A stretch of DNA of 17,368 nucleotides, from contig DIZZ01000059.1 in the NCBI GenBank assembly GCA_002428045.1, positions 1 to 17,368 on the forward strand. The letters run 5' to 3'. Below are positions 6,957 to 13,726 of this stretch, piece by piece. The position numbers and the translations under genes are program-made. The first letter of the stretch is position 1. Each line of letters begins with the position of its first letter. This stretch comes from Verrucomicrobia bacterium UBA6015. GTDB lineage: Bacteria; Verrucomicrobiota; Kiritimatiellia; UBA8416. The notes under the pieces are model-generated. The model was not told where the DNA came from, made no database searches, and saw nothing but the letters and a program-made list of their open reading frames with translations.

Positions 6957-7466
6957 CTATATCGGTTCCTGCTGGCCAGCCAGACCGCGGGCGCTTTGCA
7001 GGTGGCAGATGGCCAGGGCAAGGGCGTCCGAGGCATCCTGCTGCACCTCTTCATCAAGACCCAACAGGCGCATGACCATTTTCATAACCTGATGCTTTTC
7101 CGCCCCGCCAACCCCAGTCAGGGCTTGCTTGACGCGGCGCGGCGCGTACTCATAGACCGGCAAGCCCAGTTCGGCACAGGCGGCAATCGCCACCCCCCGT
7201 GCCTCCCCGAGCACCATGGCCGTCTTGATATTCTTGCAGAAGAACGCACCTTCGATCGATACACACTGGGGCGATGTAGAGGCTACCATGGTACGGATGC
7301 CATCGGCGATGTGCTTCAGACACATCGAGTGCAGCCACGTCGGCTTGGTCTTCAGACAACCGAAATCGACCGCCTTCAGCATGCTGCCATGCGCCTCGAC
7401 GACGCCCAGCCCCGTGCATCGCAACGAGGTGTCAATCCCCAGAACTCTGGTCCCGGCGGCGGTCAA
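6957..7466 (-). CDS. ruvC: RuvC, crossover junction endodeoxyribonuclease
   Basis: RuvC resolves Holliday junctions made by RuvAB during recombination repair. The 169-residue protein fits the family (about 160-175). The four catalytic acids are present: Asp12 in GIDTSL, Glu72 in SIEGAFF, and Asp144 and Asp147 in QQDASDALALA. The start is TTG at 7466, overlapping the TGA of yebC as TTGA, with GGCGAGG four bases upstream; no ATG gives a complete N-terminus. The yebC-ruvC order is the widespread one. ruvA and ruvB are not next to it here. Confidence 0.95.
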   Translation of the reverse strand: MTAAGTRVLGIDTSLRCTGLGVVEAHGSMLKAVDFGCLKTKPTWLHSMCLKHIADGIRTMVASTSPQCVSIEGAFFCKNIKTAMVLGEARGVAIAACAELGLPVYEYAPRRVKQALTGVGGAEKHQVMKMVMRLLGLDEEVQQDASDALALAICHLQSARGLAGQQEPI

Positions 7467-8221
7467 GCATCCTCGCCAACCGCCTCCATGACCTCGTCCG
7501 TCATGTCCATGTTCGTGTACACATTCTGCACGTCGTCATTGTCCTCGAGCGCCGCCACGAACCGGAGGATCGAACGCGCCTGCGGGGCATCGGACACAGT
7601 CGCCCACATCGTCGGCAGCAGGGTGACTTCCTTGCTTGCCGCCGGGATGCCTGCCGCTTCCAGCGCATCGCAGACATCCGCGAAAGCCGACGGATCCGTC
7701 AGGATCTCGTACTGCTCGCCATCCAGCTCGATATCGTCGGCACCGGAATCCAACGCCACTTCCATCAAGCGCTCCTCAGTCACCGCCGAGGCGTCAACCA
7801 AGATCTGGCCCTTGCGCTCGAAGGCTCGGGTTACCGCCCCCTGCTGTGCAAAACTGGACCCGTGCTTGCCGAAAATATGCCGGATTTCCGCCGCCGCGCG
7901 GTTACGGTTATCCGTCAGCACATTCACAACCAACGCCACGCCACCCCCGGCATACCCTTCGTAGGTGATTTCCTCAAACGCGGCCGCACCGGTCTCGCCG
8001 ATGCCTTTCTTGATCGCCCGCTCGATGTTATCATTGGGCATATTAACGCCCTTGGCCTTCTGGACCAGCGTTCGCAACGTGATATTGGAGGCGGCATCGC
8101 CACCACCCTGCCGTGCGACGACCATGATTTCCTTGGCCAGCTTGCTGAAGATCTTGCCACGCTTGGCATCCGCCGCGCCTTTTTTATGCTTGATGGTTGC
8201 CCATTTACTGTGACCGCTCAT
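7463..8221 (-). CDS. yebC: YebC/TACO1-family protein
   Basis: The N-terminus MSGHSKWATIKHKKGAADAKR is the family signature, and the 252-residue length, the MPNDNIERAIKKGIG helix and YEGYAGGGVALVV are all typical. YebC proteins have been described as transcription regulators (PmpR) and, for TACO1 and some bacterial members, as factors that help ribosomes past difficult sequences such as proline runs. Which role applies here cannot be read. GAGGG lies about 10 bases before the ATG. It overlaps ruvC by four bases and follows the radical SAM gene by 34 bp, in the same block as an EF-G-like factor. Confidence 0.95.
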   Translation of the reverse strand: MSGHSKWATIKHKKGAADAKRGKIFSKLAKEIMVVARQGGGDAASNITLRTLVQKAKGVNMPNDNIERAIKKGIGETGAAAFEEITYEGYAGGGVALVVNVLTDNRNRAAAEIRHIFGKHGSSFAQQGAVTRAFERKGQILVDASAVTEERLMEVALDSGADDIELDGEQYEILTDPSAFADVCDALEAAGIPAASKEVTLLPTMWATVSDAPQARSILRFVAALEDNDDVQNVYTNMDMTDEVMEAVGEDA

Positions 8222-8255
8222 AATCGCTCATCCCTCTCTGCTGTTTTTCCATCAC

Positions 8256-9185
8256 TCATGCCCCGGAGCCCTCGACTCCGGCGGCTTTGTCAAACCCACC
8301 CCGCGGCATCGTATAGCCGATTACATCGTCGCGCACCGCCTCTTCAGGATCCTGCATCCACCCGTTCTCAAACCCCAGGTCTTCCATCGCCTCGCACACC
8401 TGCCGGTACTCCGCGCCAGAGACGGAACGATCCCACCCCGCGTGCTGCCGTGCCTGCCAGGCCGGGTGGTATTGCGCCATGACACTGATCGCCACCTCCG
8501 TGCCCACCGTTGATGCCAGCCACTGCAGATTGTCGACCGCCTCTTGTGCCAATCCAGGCAAAACGAGTATTCTACAAATCAGACCGGAAAGTGCAACACC
8601 ATTTTCATCACACCGCAACGGGCCTAGGCGAGACCACATCAGGCGCAGCGCGCTTCGGGAAGCCTCCACATAGTCCGCTGCCCGCGACGCGGTCAGCGCC
8701 GTTTCGGCCCGGGCATAGCGCAAGTCGGTCAGGTAGACCTGGATGTGCCGGGCATATTCATCGAGCGTTTCCGTTCGCTCGTACCCGCTTGTGTTGTACA
8801 CAACCGGCAGCCGTATCCCCTCGCGGTTCAACGCGTCCAGCACATGAGCCACCCACGGCATCCACGGCGTGGGACTGACCAGGTTCCAGTTATGGCAACC
8901 TTGCTCCGCCAAGGCACGCAGGGCGTGCGCGAGGTCTCCATCGCTATAAAAATCCCCTTCGCCCTGCTGGCTCCACGGATAATTCTGGCAATACAGACAG
9001 GACAATGTACAGCGACTGAAAAAGACGGTTCCAGACCCCTTGCTTCCTGAAATCGGCGGTTCCTCGCCAAAATGCGGGGCATAACGATAGATTTGGACCT
9101 GTCCGCCTGCACGGCACCAACCGACCTCACCCGCCGATCGATTGGCACCACAACATCGCGGACATAAACGGCACGCCGTCACCAT
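8256..9185 (-). CDS. Radical SAM protein, PflA/PflX-like (COG1313 type)
   Basis: The 309-residue protein has the radical SAM cluster motif C59-x3-C63-x2-C66 (SRCTLSCLYCQNYPWS), which binds the 4Fe-4S cluster that cleaves S-adenosylmethionine. A conserved Cys-rich N-terminus (CRLCPRCCGANRS, GEVGWC) is characteristic of the PflA-related group to which PflX belongs. Its substrate is unknown; no glycyl-radical enzyme gene is in the window, so calling it a pyruvate formate-lyase activator would be unsafe. The frame is open upstream to 9299, inside the EF-G-like gene, but the ATG at 9185 has GAAGGGA eight bases upstream and starts exactly at the conserved Cys region. It lies 34 bp after the EF-G-like gene and 34 bp before yebC. 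Confidence 0.88.
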   Translation of the reverse strand: MVTACRLCPRCCGANRSAGEVGWCRAGGQVQIYRYAPHFGEEPPISGSKGSGTVFFSRCTLSCLYCQNYPWSQQGEGDFYSDGDLAHALRALAEQGCHNWNLVSPTPWMPWVAHVLDALNREGIRLPVVYNTSGYERTETLDEYARHIQVYLTDLRYARAETALTASRAADYVEASRSALRLMWSRLGPLRCDENGVALSGLICRILVLPGLAQEAVDNLQWLASTVGTEVAISVMAQYHPAWQARQHAGWDRSVSGAEYRQVCEAMEDLGFENGWMQDPEEAVRDDVIGYTMPRGGFDKAAGVEGSGA

Positions 9186-9219
9186 GATGCTTGTCCCTTC
9201 GCCTGCATAAGCTGCCGGA

Positions 9220-11253
9220 TCAATCCTCTTCCACTTGCAGATCGGCGCTGGCGATAATCTTCTGGGCGACATTCGCCGGGACCTGCTCATAGCGGTCAAA
9301 CCGCATCTCGAAGGATCCCCGTCCCGCCGTCATCGACCGCAATTCCGCCGAATACTTGAACAGCTCGGCCTGGGGAACATCGGCGGTGATGACCTGCATC
9401 CCATCCTCCAACTCCATTCCCAGGATTCGTCCGCGCTTATGATTCAGATCCCCGTTGATGTCCCCCATGCAATCGTCCGGAATCCTTACCCGCACATTCA
9501 TGATCGGTTCCAGCAGCACGGGCCTGGCATTGAGCATGGCCAGCTTCAGCGCCCGTCCACCGGCGATCTTGAACGCCACTTCGGAGGAATCAACATCGTG
9601 ATAGGACCCATCGTAAAGGGTCGTTTTCACATGGGCTACCGTGTATCCTGCTAGCGGGCCCTTGACCATGGCCTCATGCAGCCCCTTCTGGACCGCCGGA
9701 ATGAAATTGCCCGGAATGGCACCGCCGACGACCGCATTGACGAAATCCGCATCGTCATCATGTTGCTTCGGCTCCACACGCAGGTAAACCTCGCCATACT
9801 GTCCGCGCCCCCCGGACTGCTTCTTGTGCTTGTAATGCCCTTCCCCGAGGCCCGTCACGGTTTCGCGATACGGAACCCTGGGCACGCTGAGATCCACCGA
9901 GACATTGCTGCGGCTCTTCATCAGCTCAACCGTCACGTCGATGTGGACGTCACCCAATCCCTGCAACACGACCTCATGCGTTTCGGCATTGCGGTCAACC
10001 GACAGGGTGGGATCCTCCTCGCAGACCCGCTTGAGCGCCAGACCGATCTTATCCTCATCCGCCTGCGTCCTGGCCGTCACGGCCATGAAGGTCACGGGTT
10101 TGGGGAAATGCAAGGGGTCAATCACGATCGAGGCCCCGATGCTGCACAAGGTATTGCCCACATGCGTGGCCTTGAGCTTGGGAAGCGCCACGATATCACC
10201 GGCCGACGCATAATCCACAGGCGTCTGCTTCTTGCCATTGAAGGCCAGCAGGCTACCCACCTTCTCCTTCTCACCCGTGGACGAGTTGAGGACTTCGCTA
10301 TCGGCCTTGAGCGTGCCGCCGAAGACCCGCACAAACGTCAACTGGCCGACAAAGGGATCGTTCACCGACCGGAATACCAATCCGCAGAACGGTGCACTAG
10401 GAGCGGCATCGAGCGGATTGCCCTTGATGTCGCGATGCGGCACCGTCACGGGGGAGGCAAAGAAGCGAGCCACGCCATCGAGCAGTTCGTCGATACCGAT
10501 CCCTTTGAGCGGCAAACAGACAAAAATCGGAATGAATCCGCCGGTCGCGACCGCATGAACCAACCCCTCGGCGATTTCCTCTGCCGTGAGGGGTTCACCC
10601 GCAAGATACTTCTCAATCAGGGTATCATCCGTTTCCGCCGCCAGCTCCACGAGCCCGCCCTTGGCCTCCTGCACCGCCTCCTTCAAGGCGGCGGGGACAT
10701 CTGTCGCCCCCAGGATATCGATCACGCCGCTGGCATCCGGCAGGGGCATCACCACCGGTACGCAATTGGATCCGAAGGCCTGGCGCACCTCGCTGACCGT
10801 CTTGGCAAAATCCGTATTCTCCCTGTCGAGACCGGTAATCACGATCGCACGGGACGTAAGGCCGCGACTCTGGCAGCATTTCCATGCCCGGTGCGTACCC
10901 ACCTGCACACCGGAGGCCGCATCCACCACAACCATTCCCGTTTCCGCACTACGTGCAGCGGCAATTACCGTACCGAAGAAATCCGCATACCCGGGCGTAT
11001 CCGTCATCACCAGTTCGAAGTCCTTGCCCGCCTTGTTCTTGTAGACCGCACTGAAGGTCGTGGCGAAGATGGAGATCTTGTGCGCCTTTTCCTGGTCGGT
11101 ATAGTCGCTCATGCTTGTACCGCTGGCGGGGGAACCGAGGCGATCATTGAGTCCGAGGCGGAATAGCAACGCATCCGTCAAGGTGGTTTTCCCGCATCCC
11201 GTATGCCCCATCACCGCAAAATTCCGTACATTCTCAACCGGTATATTCTTCAT
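9220..11253 (-). CDS. fusA: Elongation factor G-like GTPase (EF-G paralogue type)
   Basis: The 677-residue protein keeps all EF-G domains. The G domain has P-loop GHTGCGKTT (16-24) and G3 DTPGYADF (85-92). Domain IV has GGRGQYGEVYLRVEP and GGAIPGNFIPAVQKG, and the segment DGSYHDVDSSEVAFKIAGG and the C-terminal beta-alpha domain follow. It departs from canonical EF-G in two places: Tyr89 replaces the usual His of DTPGH, and the G4 motif reads TGLD (140-143) where NKxD is expected, so the guanine-contacting Asn and the Lys are gone. Switch I is DYTDQEKAHKISI instead of the canonical form. These features point to the EF-G-like (FusA2-type) branch rather than the main translocase, although a true fusA elsewhere cannot be confirmed. 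A strong AAAAGGAGG lies 11 bases before the ATG. Between it and the pheS stop are 154 bp with no clear terminator. Confidence 0.88.
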   Translation of the reverse strand: MKNIPVENVRNFAVMGHTGCGKTTLTDALLFRLGLNDRLGSPASGTSMSDYTDQEKAHKISIFATTFSAVYKNKAGKDFELVMTDTPGYADFFGTVIAAARSAETGMVVVDAASGVQVGTHRAWKCCQSRGLTSRAIVITGLDRENTDFAKTVSEVRQAFGSNCVPVVMPLPDASGVIDILGATDVPAALKEAVQEAKGGLVELAAETDDTLIEKYLAGEPLTAEEIAEGLVHAVATGGFIPIFVCLPLKGIGIDELLDGVARFFASPVTVPHRDIKGNPLDAAPSAPFCGLVFRSVNDPFVGQLTFVRVFGGTLKADSEVLNSSTGEKEKVGSLLAFNGKKQTPVDYASAGDIVALPKLKATHVGNTLCSIGASIVIDPLHFPKPVTFMAVTARTQADEDKIGLALKRVCEEDPTLSVDRNAETHEVVLQGLGDVHIDVTVELMKSRSNVSVDLSVPRVPYRETVTGLGEGHYKHKKQSGGRGQYGEVYLRVEPKQHDDDADFVNAVVGGAIPGNFIPAVQKGLHEAMVKGPLAGYTVAHVKTTLYDGSYHDVDSSEVAFKIAGGRALKLAMLNARPVLLEPIMNVRVRIPDDCMGDINGDLNHKRGRILGMELEDGMQVITADVPQAELFKYSAELRSMTAGRGSFEMRFDRYEQVPANVAQKIIASADLQVEED

Positions 11254-11407
11254 CGTGCGCTGAGCCTCCTTTTGGGTTTATCCGCCATACCTGACCACGA
11301 AAACGCCATTACTATGCCACAGAGCCATGCCCTGCGCAATCCCGTTGTTACCTAAACGCCAGGGTGCATGATGGGGAGGAAGGATAGCCGGAAACGATCA
11401 GTCCAGC

Positions 11408-12421
11408 TCAGAACTGCCGCAGGAAACGCACATCGTTATCGTAAAGCATCCGGATATCCGGAATGCCGAACCGGATCATTGCAATCCGCTCGATACCCAT
11501 CCCGAAGGCATACCCGCTGACTGATTCAGGATCATAGCCAACTTTGCGGAAGACCCTCGGATCGACCATCCCGGCACCGGCAATCTCGATCCAGCCGCTC
11601 TGCTTACACACCCGACAGCCTTTTCCCTTACAGACATGGCAAGTAAAATCACACTCGACACTCGGTTCGGTGAAGGGGAAGAAATGCGGGCGGAAGCGCA
11701 CCTGGATTCCCGGCCCCATCATCTGGCGCGCGAAATGAGCCAGCGTCCCCTTTAGGTCCGCCAGGGATACATCGCGATCCACATAAAGCCCCTCGATCTG
11801 ATGGAAGTTGGCACTGTGGGTGGCATCAGTAGTGTCACGGCGGTAGCAGCGACCCGGCGTCACAATGCGCACCGGGGGCGGTGTGGATTCCATCGTGCGG
11901 ATCTGCACAGGCGAAGTCTGGGTGCGCAGAAGCAAGTCATCCTGCAGCCAGAAAGTATCCTTCTGATCCAGCGAGGGGTGATAATCCGGCGTATTGAGCG
12001 CCTCGAAATTGCGGTAGCCATTTTCGACATCGGGCCCTTCGGCCACGGTGAAGCCCAGTGTCGCGAAAATCCGGACGGATTCCTCGATGATCTGCGAGAT
12101 CGGATGCACGGTTCCCTGCGGCATCCAACGGCCTGGCAACGTGGGATCAAACGTCGATGCAGCTGATTCCGAACGGACCGTCAAGGCCGAGACGCGGTCA
12201 TCCAAGACTGCCGTCAGCGCATCCTTGAGGGCATTGGCCCCCTGCCCCACGGCTGACCGCTCCGCAGGCGCAACATCCTTCAGGCTCTTCATGATCTGCG
12301 GCAAAAGACCCTTACGACCCAGGTAATGAATCCGCACCGCCTCCAGCGCCTCCAGCGTCGCCGCCGACTCCGCCTGTGCCAGCGCTTCCGCTTGCAATGC
12401 ACCGAGCTCTGCACTATTCAT
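11408..12421 (-). CDS. pheS: Phenylalanyl-tRNA synthetase alpha subunit
   Basis: PheS forms an alpha2-beta2 enzyme with PheT and attaches phenylalanine to tRNA-Phe. The 337 residues include an N-terminal coiled coil (about 1-85), PHPISQIIEE (class II motif 1 area), motif 2 GRCYRRDTTDATHSANFHQ, and motif 3 GYAFGMGIERIAMIRFGI. The CHVCKGKGCRVCKQSGW stretch holds four cysteines in two CxxC pairs, seen in several bacterial PheS proteins. GGAGGAG lies four bases before the ATG, directly after a terminator T-run. pheT, the usual next gene, is absent here and its place is taken by the EF-G-like gene, so the beta subunit must be encoded elsewhere. Confidence 0.97.
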   Translation of the reverse strand: MNSAELGALQAEALAQAESAATLEALEAVRIHYLGRKGLLPQIMKSLKDVAPAERSAVGQGANALKDALTAVLDDRVSALTVRSESAASTFDPTLPGRWMPQGTVHPISQIIEESVRIFATLGFTVAEGPDVENGYRNFEALNTPDYHPSLDQKDTFWLQDDLLLRTQTSPVQIRTMESTPPPVRIVTPGRCYRRDTTDATHSANFHQIEGLYVDRDVSLADLKGTLAHFARQMMGPGIQVRFRPHFFPFTEPSVECDFTCHVCKGKGCRVCKQSGWIEIAGAGMVDPRVFRKVGYDPESVSGYAFGMGIERIAMIRFGIPDIRMLYDNDVRFLRQF

Positions 12422-12432
12422 CTCGCTCCTCC

Positions 12433-12461
12433 AAAAAAAAAGGCCATCCCGAAAGATGGCC
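12433..12461 (-). terminator. Rho-independent terminator between rplT and pheS
   Basis: On the minus strand GGCCATC (12461-12455) and GATGGCC (12448-12442) form a 7-bp stem with a six-base loop, followed by nine T (12441-12433). The T-run ends only two bases before the GGAGGAG of pheS. It sits 23 bp after the rplT stop. It would end the thrS-infC-rpmI-rplT transcript or act as a leaky attenuator for pheS, because no room for a promoter remains downstream of it. Confidence 0.85.
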
Positions 12462-12484
12462 GATTAAGCACGACGCTCAGAAGC

Positions 12485-12841
12485 TTACGCCAGACCGGCC
12501 TTGGCCTGTGCGATGATCTTCGTGAATCCCGTCGCATCATGAATGGCGATTTCCGAAAGCATTTTCCGGTTAAGCCCCACGCCTGCCTTGGTAAGCCCTT
12601 CAATGAAACGACTATAGGTCATTCCATTCAGCTTGCAGGCGGCAGTCACACGGTTGATCCAGAGGGCGCGATAGTCGCGCTTCTTGGTTTTACGGTGCGT
12701 CGTGGACATCGCCATGGCGCGATCCACGGATTCTGTAGCCATGCGGAACAGTTTGCTGCGTGATCCGCTAAACCCTTTGGCCCGTTCAAGAACACGGCGG
12801 CGCCGGTCACGGGAAGCTGGTGCATTTGTTGATCTTGGCAT
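12485..12841 (-). CDS. rplT: 50S ribosomal protein L20
   Basis: L20 binds 23S rRNA early in assembly of the large subunit and, in several bacteria, also represses its own operon. The 118-residue basic protein has the family landmarks AKGFSGSRSKLFRMA, the long helix KKRDYRALWINRVTAACKLNGMTYSRFI and LNRKMLSEIAI. GAAGGAG stands four bases before the ATG. It follows rpmI by 26 bp and ends 23 bp before a terminator. A possible autoregulatory RNA structure for L20 lies just upstream of rpmI (13089-13144). Confidence 0.97.
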   Translation of the reverse strand: MPRSTNAPASRDRRRRVLERAKGFSGSRSKLFRMATESVDRAMAMSTTHRKTKKRDYRALWINRVTAACKLNGMTYSRFIEGLTKAGVGLNRKMLSEIAIHDATGFTKIIAQAKAGLA

Positions 12842-12867
12842 GATTCTCCTTCGTTAAACTCCCGTGA

Positions 12868-13062
12868 TCAGGACGTAATCAGAATGGTGATACGCTTCTG
12901 TTCCGGTTTACTCAAAATCCCTGCGCTACGCAGGTGACGTTTACGTTTCCGGCTCTTGCTGGACAGCAAATGCCCAGCGCCCGGTTTCGTGAACTTCAAC
13001 TTTCCAGTAGCGGTTAAACGTACCCGCTTTGCCGCTGCCTTGTTTGTCTTCTTCTTTGGCAT
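12868..13062 (-). CDS. rpmI: 50S ribosomal protein L35
   Basis: The 64-residue, strongly basic protein starts MPKKKTNKAAAKRVRLTATG and contains GHLLSSKSRKRKRHLR, both signatures of L35. It is a small protein of the large ribosomal subunit. GGGGG lies about four bases before the ATG. Its 95-bp upstream spacer, between infC and this gene, contains complementary segments that could fold as a pseudoknot; in E. coli the corresponding site is where L20 represses rpmI and rplT translation. Confidence 0.97.
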   Translation of the reverse strand: MPKKKTNKAAAKRVRLTATGKLKFTKPGAGHLLSSKSRKRKRHLRSAGILSKPEQKRITILITS

Positions 13063-13088
13063 AGAGCCCCCGTCCTGATTCTCTTATG

Positions 13089-13144
13089 ATTACCCCGCCG
13101 GCAAACCTACCCGCAATCCCCGGTAATGCAAAGTCATGTAGGTT
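13089..13144 (-). promoter_or_regulatory. Candidate pseudoknot upstream of rpmI (possible L20 translational operator)
   Basis: In the mRNA (minus strand) AACCUAC (13144-13138) can pair with GUAGGUU (13110-13104). ATTACC inside that loop (13127-13122) can pair with GGTAAT downstream (13094-13089). The interleaved order is that of an H-type pseudoknot, ending about 20 bases before the rpmI ribosome binding site. E. coli L20 represses this operon through a pseudoknot at the same gene junction. The pairing is seen in the sequence; the function is inferred and could be chance. Confidence 0.4.
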
Positions 13145-13157
13145 ACTCTAAGGAAAT

Positions 13158-13715
13158 CTATTCGTCCAGCACTTTTTCTGCTTTCGCCGTATTTTTTTCA
13201 CCCTTGCCGGATCGGATACCAAGCATCGCGGTGACCATGCGACCCAACCGCTTGGGGGCCATGTCGATGACACTGATATCGGCACATTCTTTCATGACCC
13301 GTTCAAGGACCGCTTCGCCGAGCTCGCGATGCGCATTTTCGCGGCCACGGAACGTCAACGTTAACTTGACTTTGTTCCCCTTTTGCAAAAATTCACGGAC
13401 ATGACCCACTTTGGTCTCGTAATCATGTTCCTCGACGCCAGGCCGGAATTTGATTTCCTTGACGACCGTCTGGTGCTGGTGCTTACGCTGTTCACGTTCC
13501 TTGCGACCCTGGTTGTAACGGTACTTGCCGTAATCCATGATCTTGCAGACTGGCGGTTTCGCATTGGGCGAAATCTCCACGAGGTCCAGTTCCTGCTCCT
13601 GCGCCATCCGCAAGGCGTCACGTGTCTGCACCACCCCGATAAGCGCACCATCCGCACCGGTCAGCCGGACTTCCGGCACCCGGATCTTGTGATTGACTCT
13701 AATGAACGAACGAAT
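13158..13715 (-). CDS. infC: Translation initiation factor IF-3 (AUU start)
   Basis: IF-3 binds the 30S subunit, blocks premature 50S joining and checks the start codon. The protein has the N-domain (VNHKIRVPEVRLTGADGALIG), the basic linker NQGRKEREQRKHQHQ and the C-domain (VKEIKFRPGVEEHDYETK and KVKLTLTFRGRE). I take ATT at 13715 as the start, giving 185 residues: GGGAGG is separated from it by TTGGTT, an ideal six bases, whereas the in-frame TTG at 13721 directly abuts the Shine-Dalgarno. AUU starts in infC are known from E. coli, where IF-3 discriminates against them and so represses itself. The gene begins 11 bp after the thrS stop, and the stop codon touches the Shine-Dalgarno. Confidence 0.95.
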   Translation of the reverse strand: MRSFIRVNHKIRVPEVRLTGADGALIGVVQTRDALRMAQEQELDLVEISPNAKPPVCKIMDYGKYRYNQGRKEREQRKHQHQTVVKEIKFRPGVEEHDYETKVGHVREFLQKGNKVKLTLTFRGRENAHRELGEAVLERVMKECADISVIDMAPKRLGRMVTAMLGIRSGKGEKNTAKAEKVLDE

Positions 13716-13726
13716 AACCAACCTCC

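Noticed and set aside
6432..7964. Plus-strand open frame (510 codons) across the phosphatase, ruvC and yebC genes
   Set aside because: It runs antisense to three recognised genes and crosses their boundaries, as a random open frame would.
8263..8281. Inverted repeat CCGGAG/CTCCGG near the end of the radical SAM gene
   Set aside because: Six-base stem inside coding sequence with no T-run after it on either strand; not supported as a terminator.
8256..9185. Annotating the radical SAM protein as pyruvate formate-lyase activating enzyme
   Set aside because: The family name is used loosely. There is no glycyl-radical enzyme nearby, and the N-terminal Cys pattern is that of the uncharacterised PflX-like group.
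9676..11166. Long plus-strand open frame (496 codons) opposite the EF-G-like gene
   Set aside because: Antisense to a gene with motifs throughout; the translation is rich in His, Arg and Gly with no recognisable motif.
11254..11407. Promoter or terminator in the pheS to EF-G-like spacer
   Set aside because: The best promoter-like match (TTGCGC, 17 bases, CATAGT on the minus strand) is too poor, and no hairpin with a T-run is visible. Only the strong Shine-Dalgarno of the EF-G-like gene is supported.
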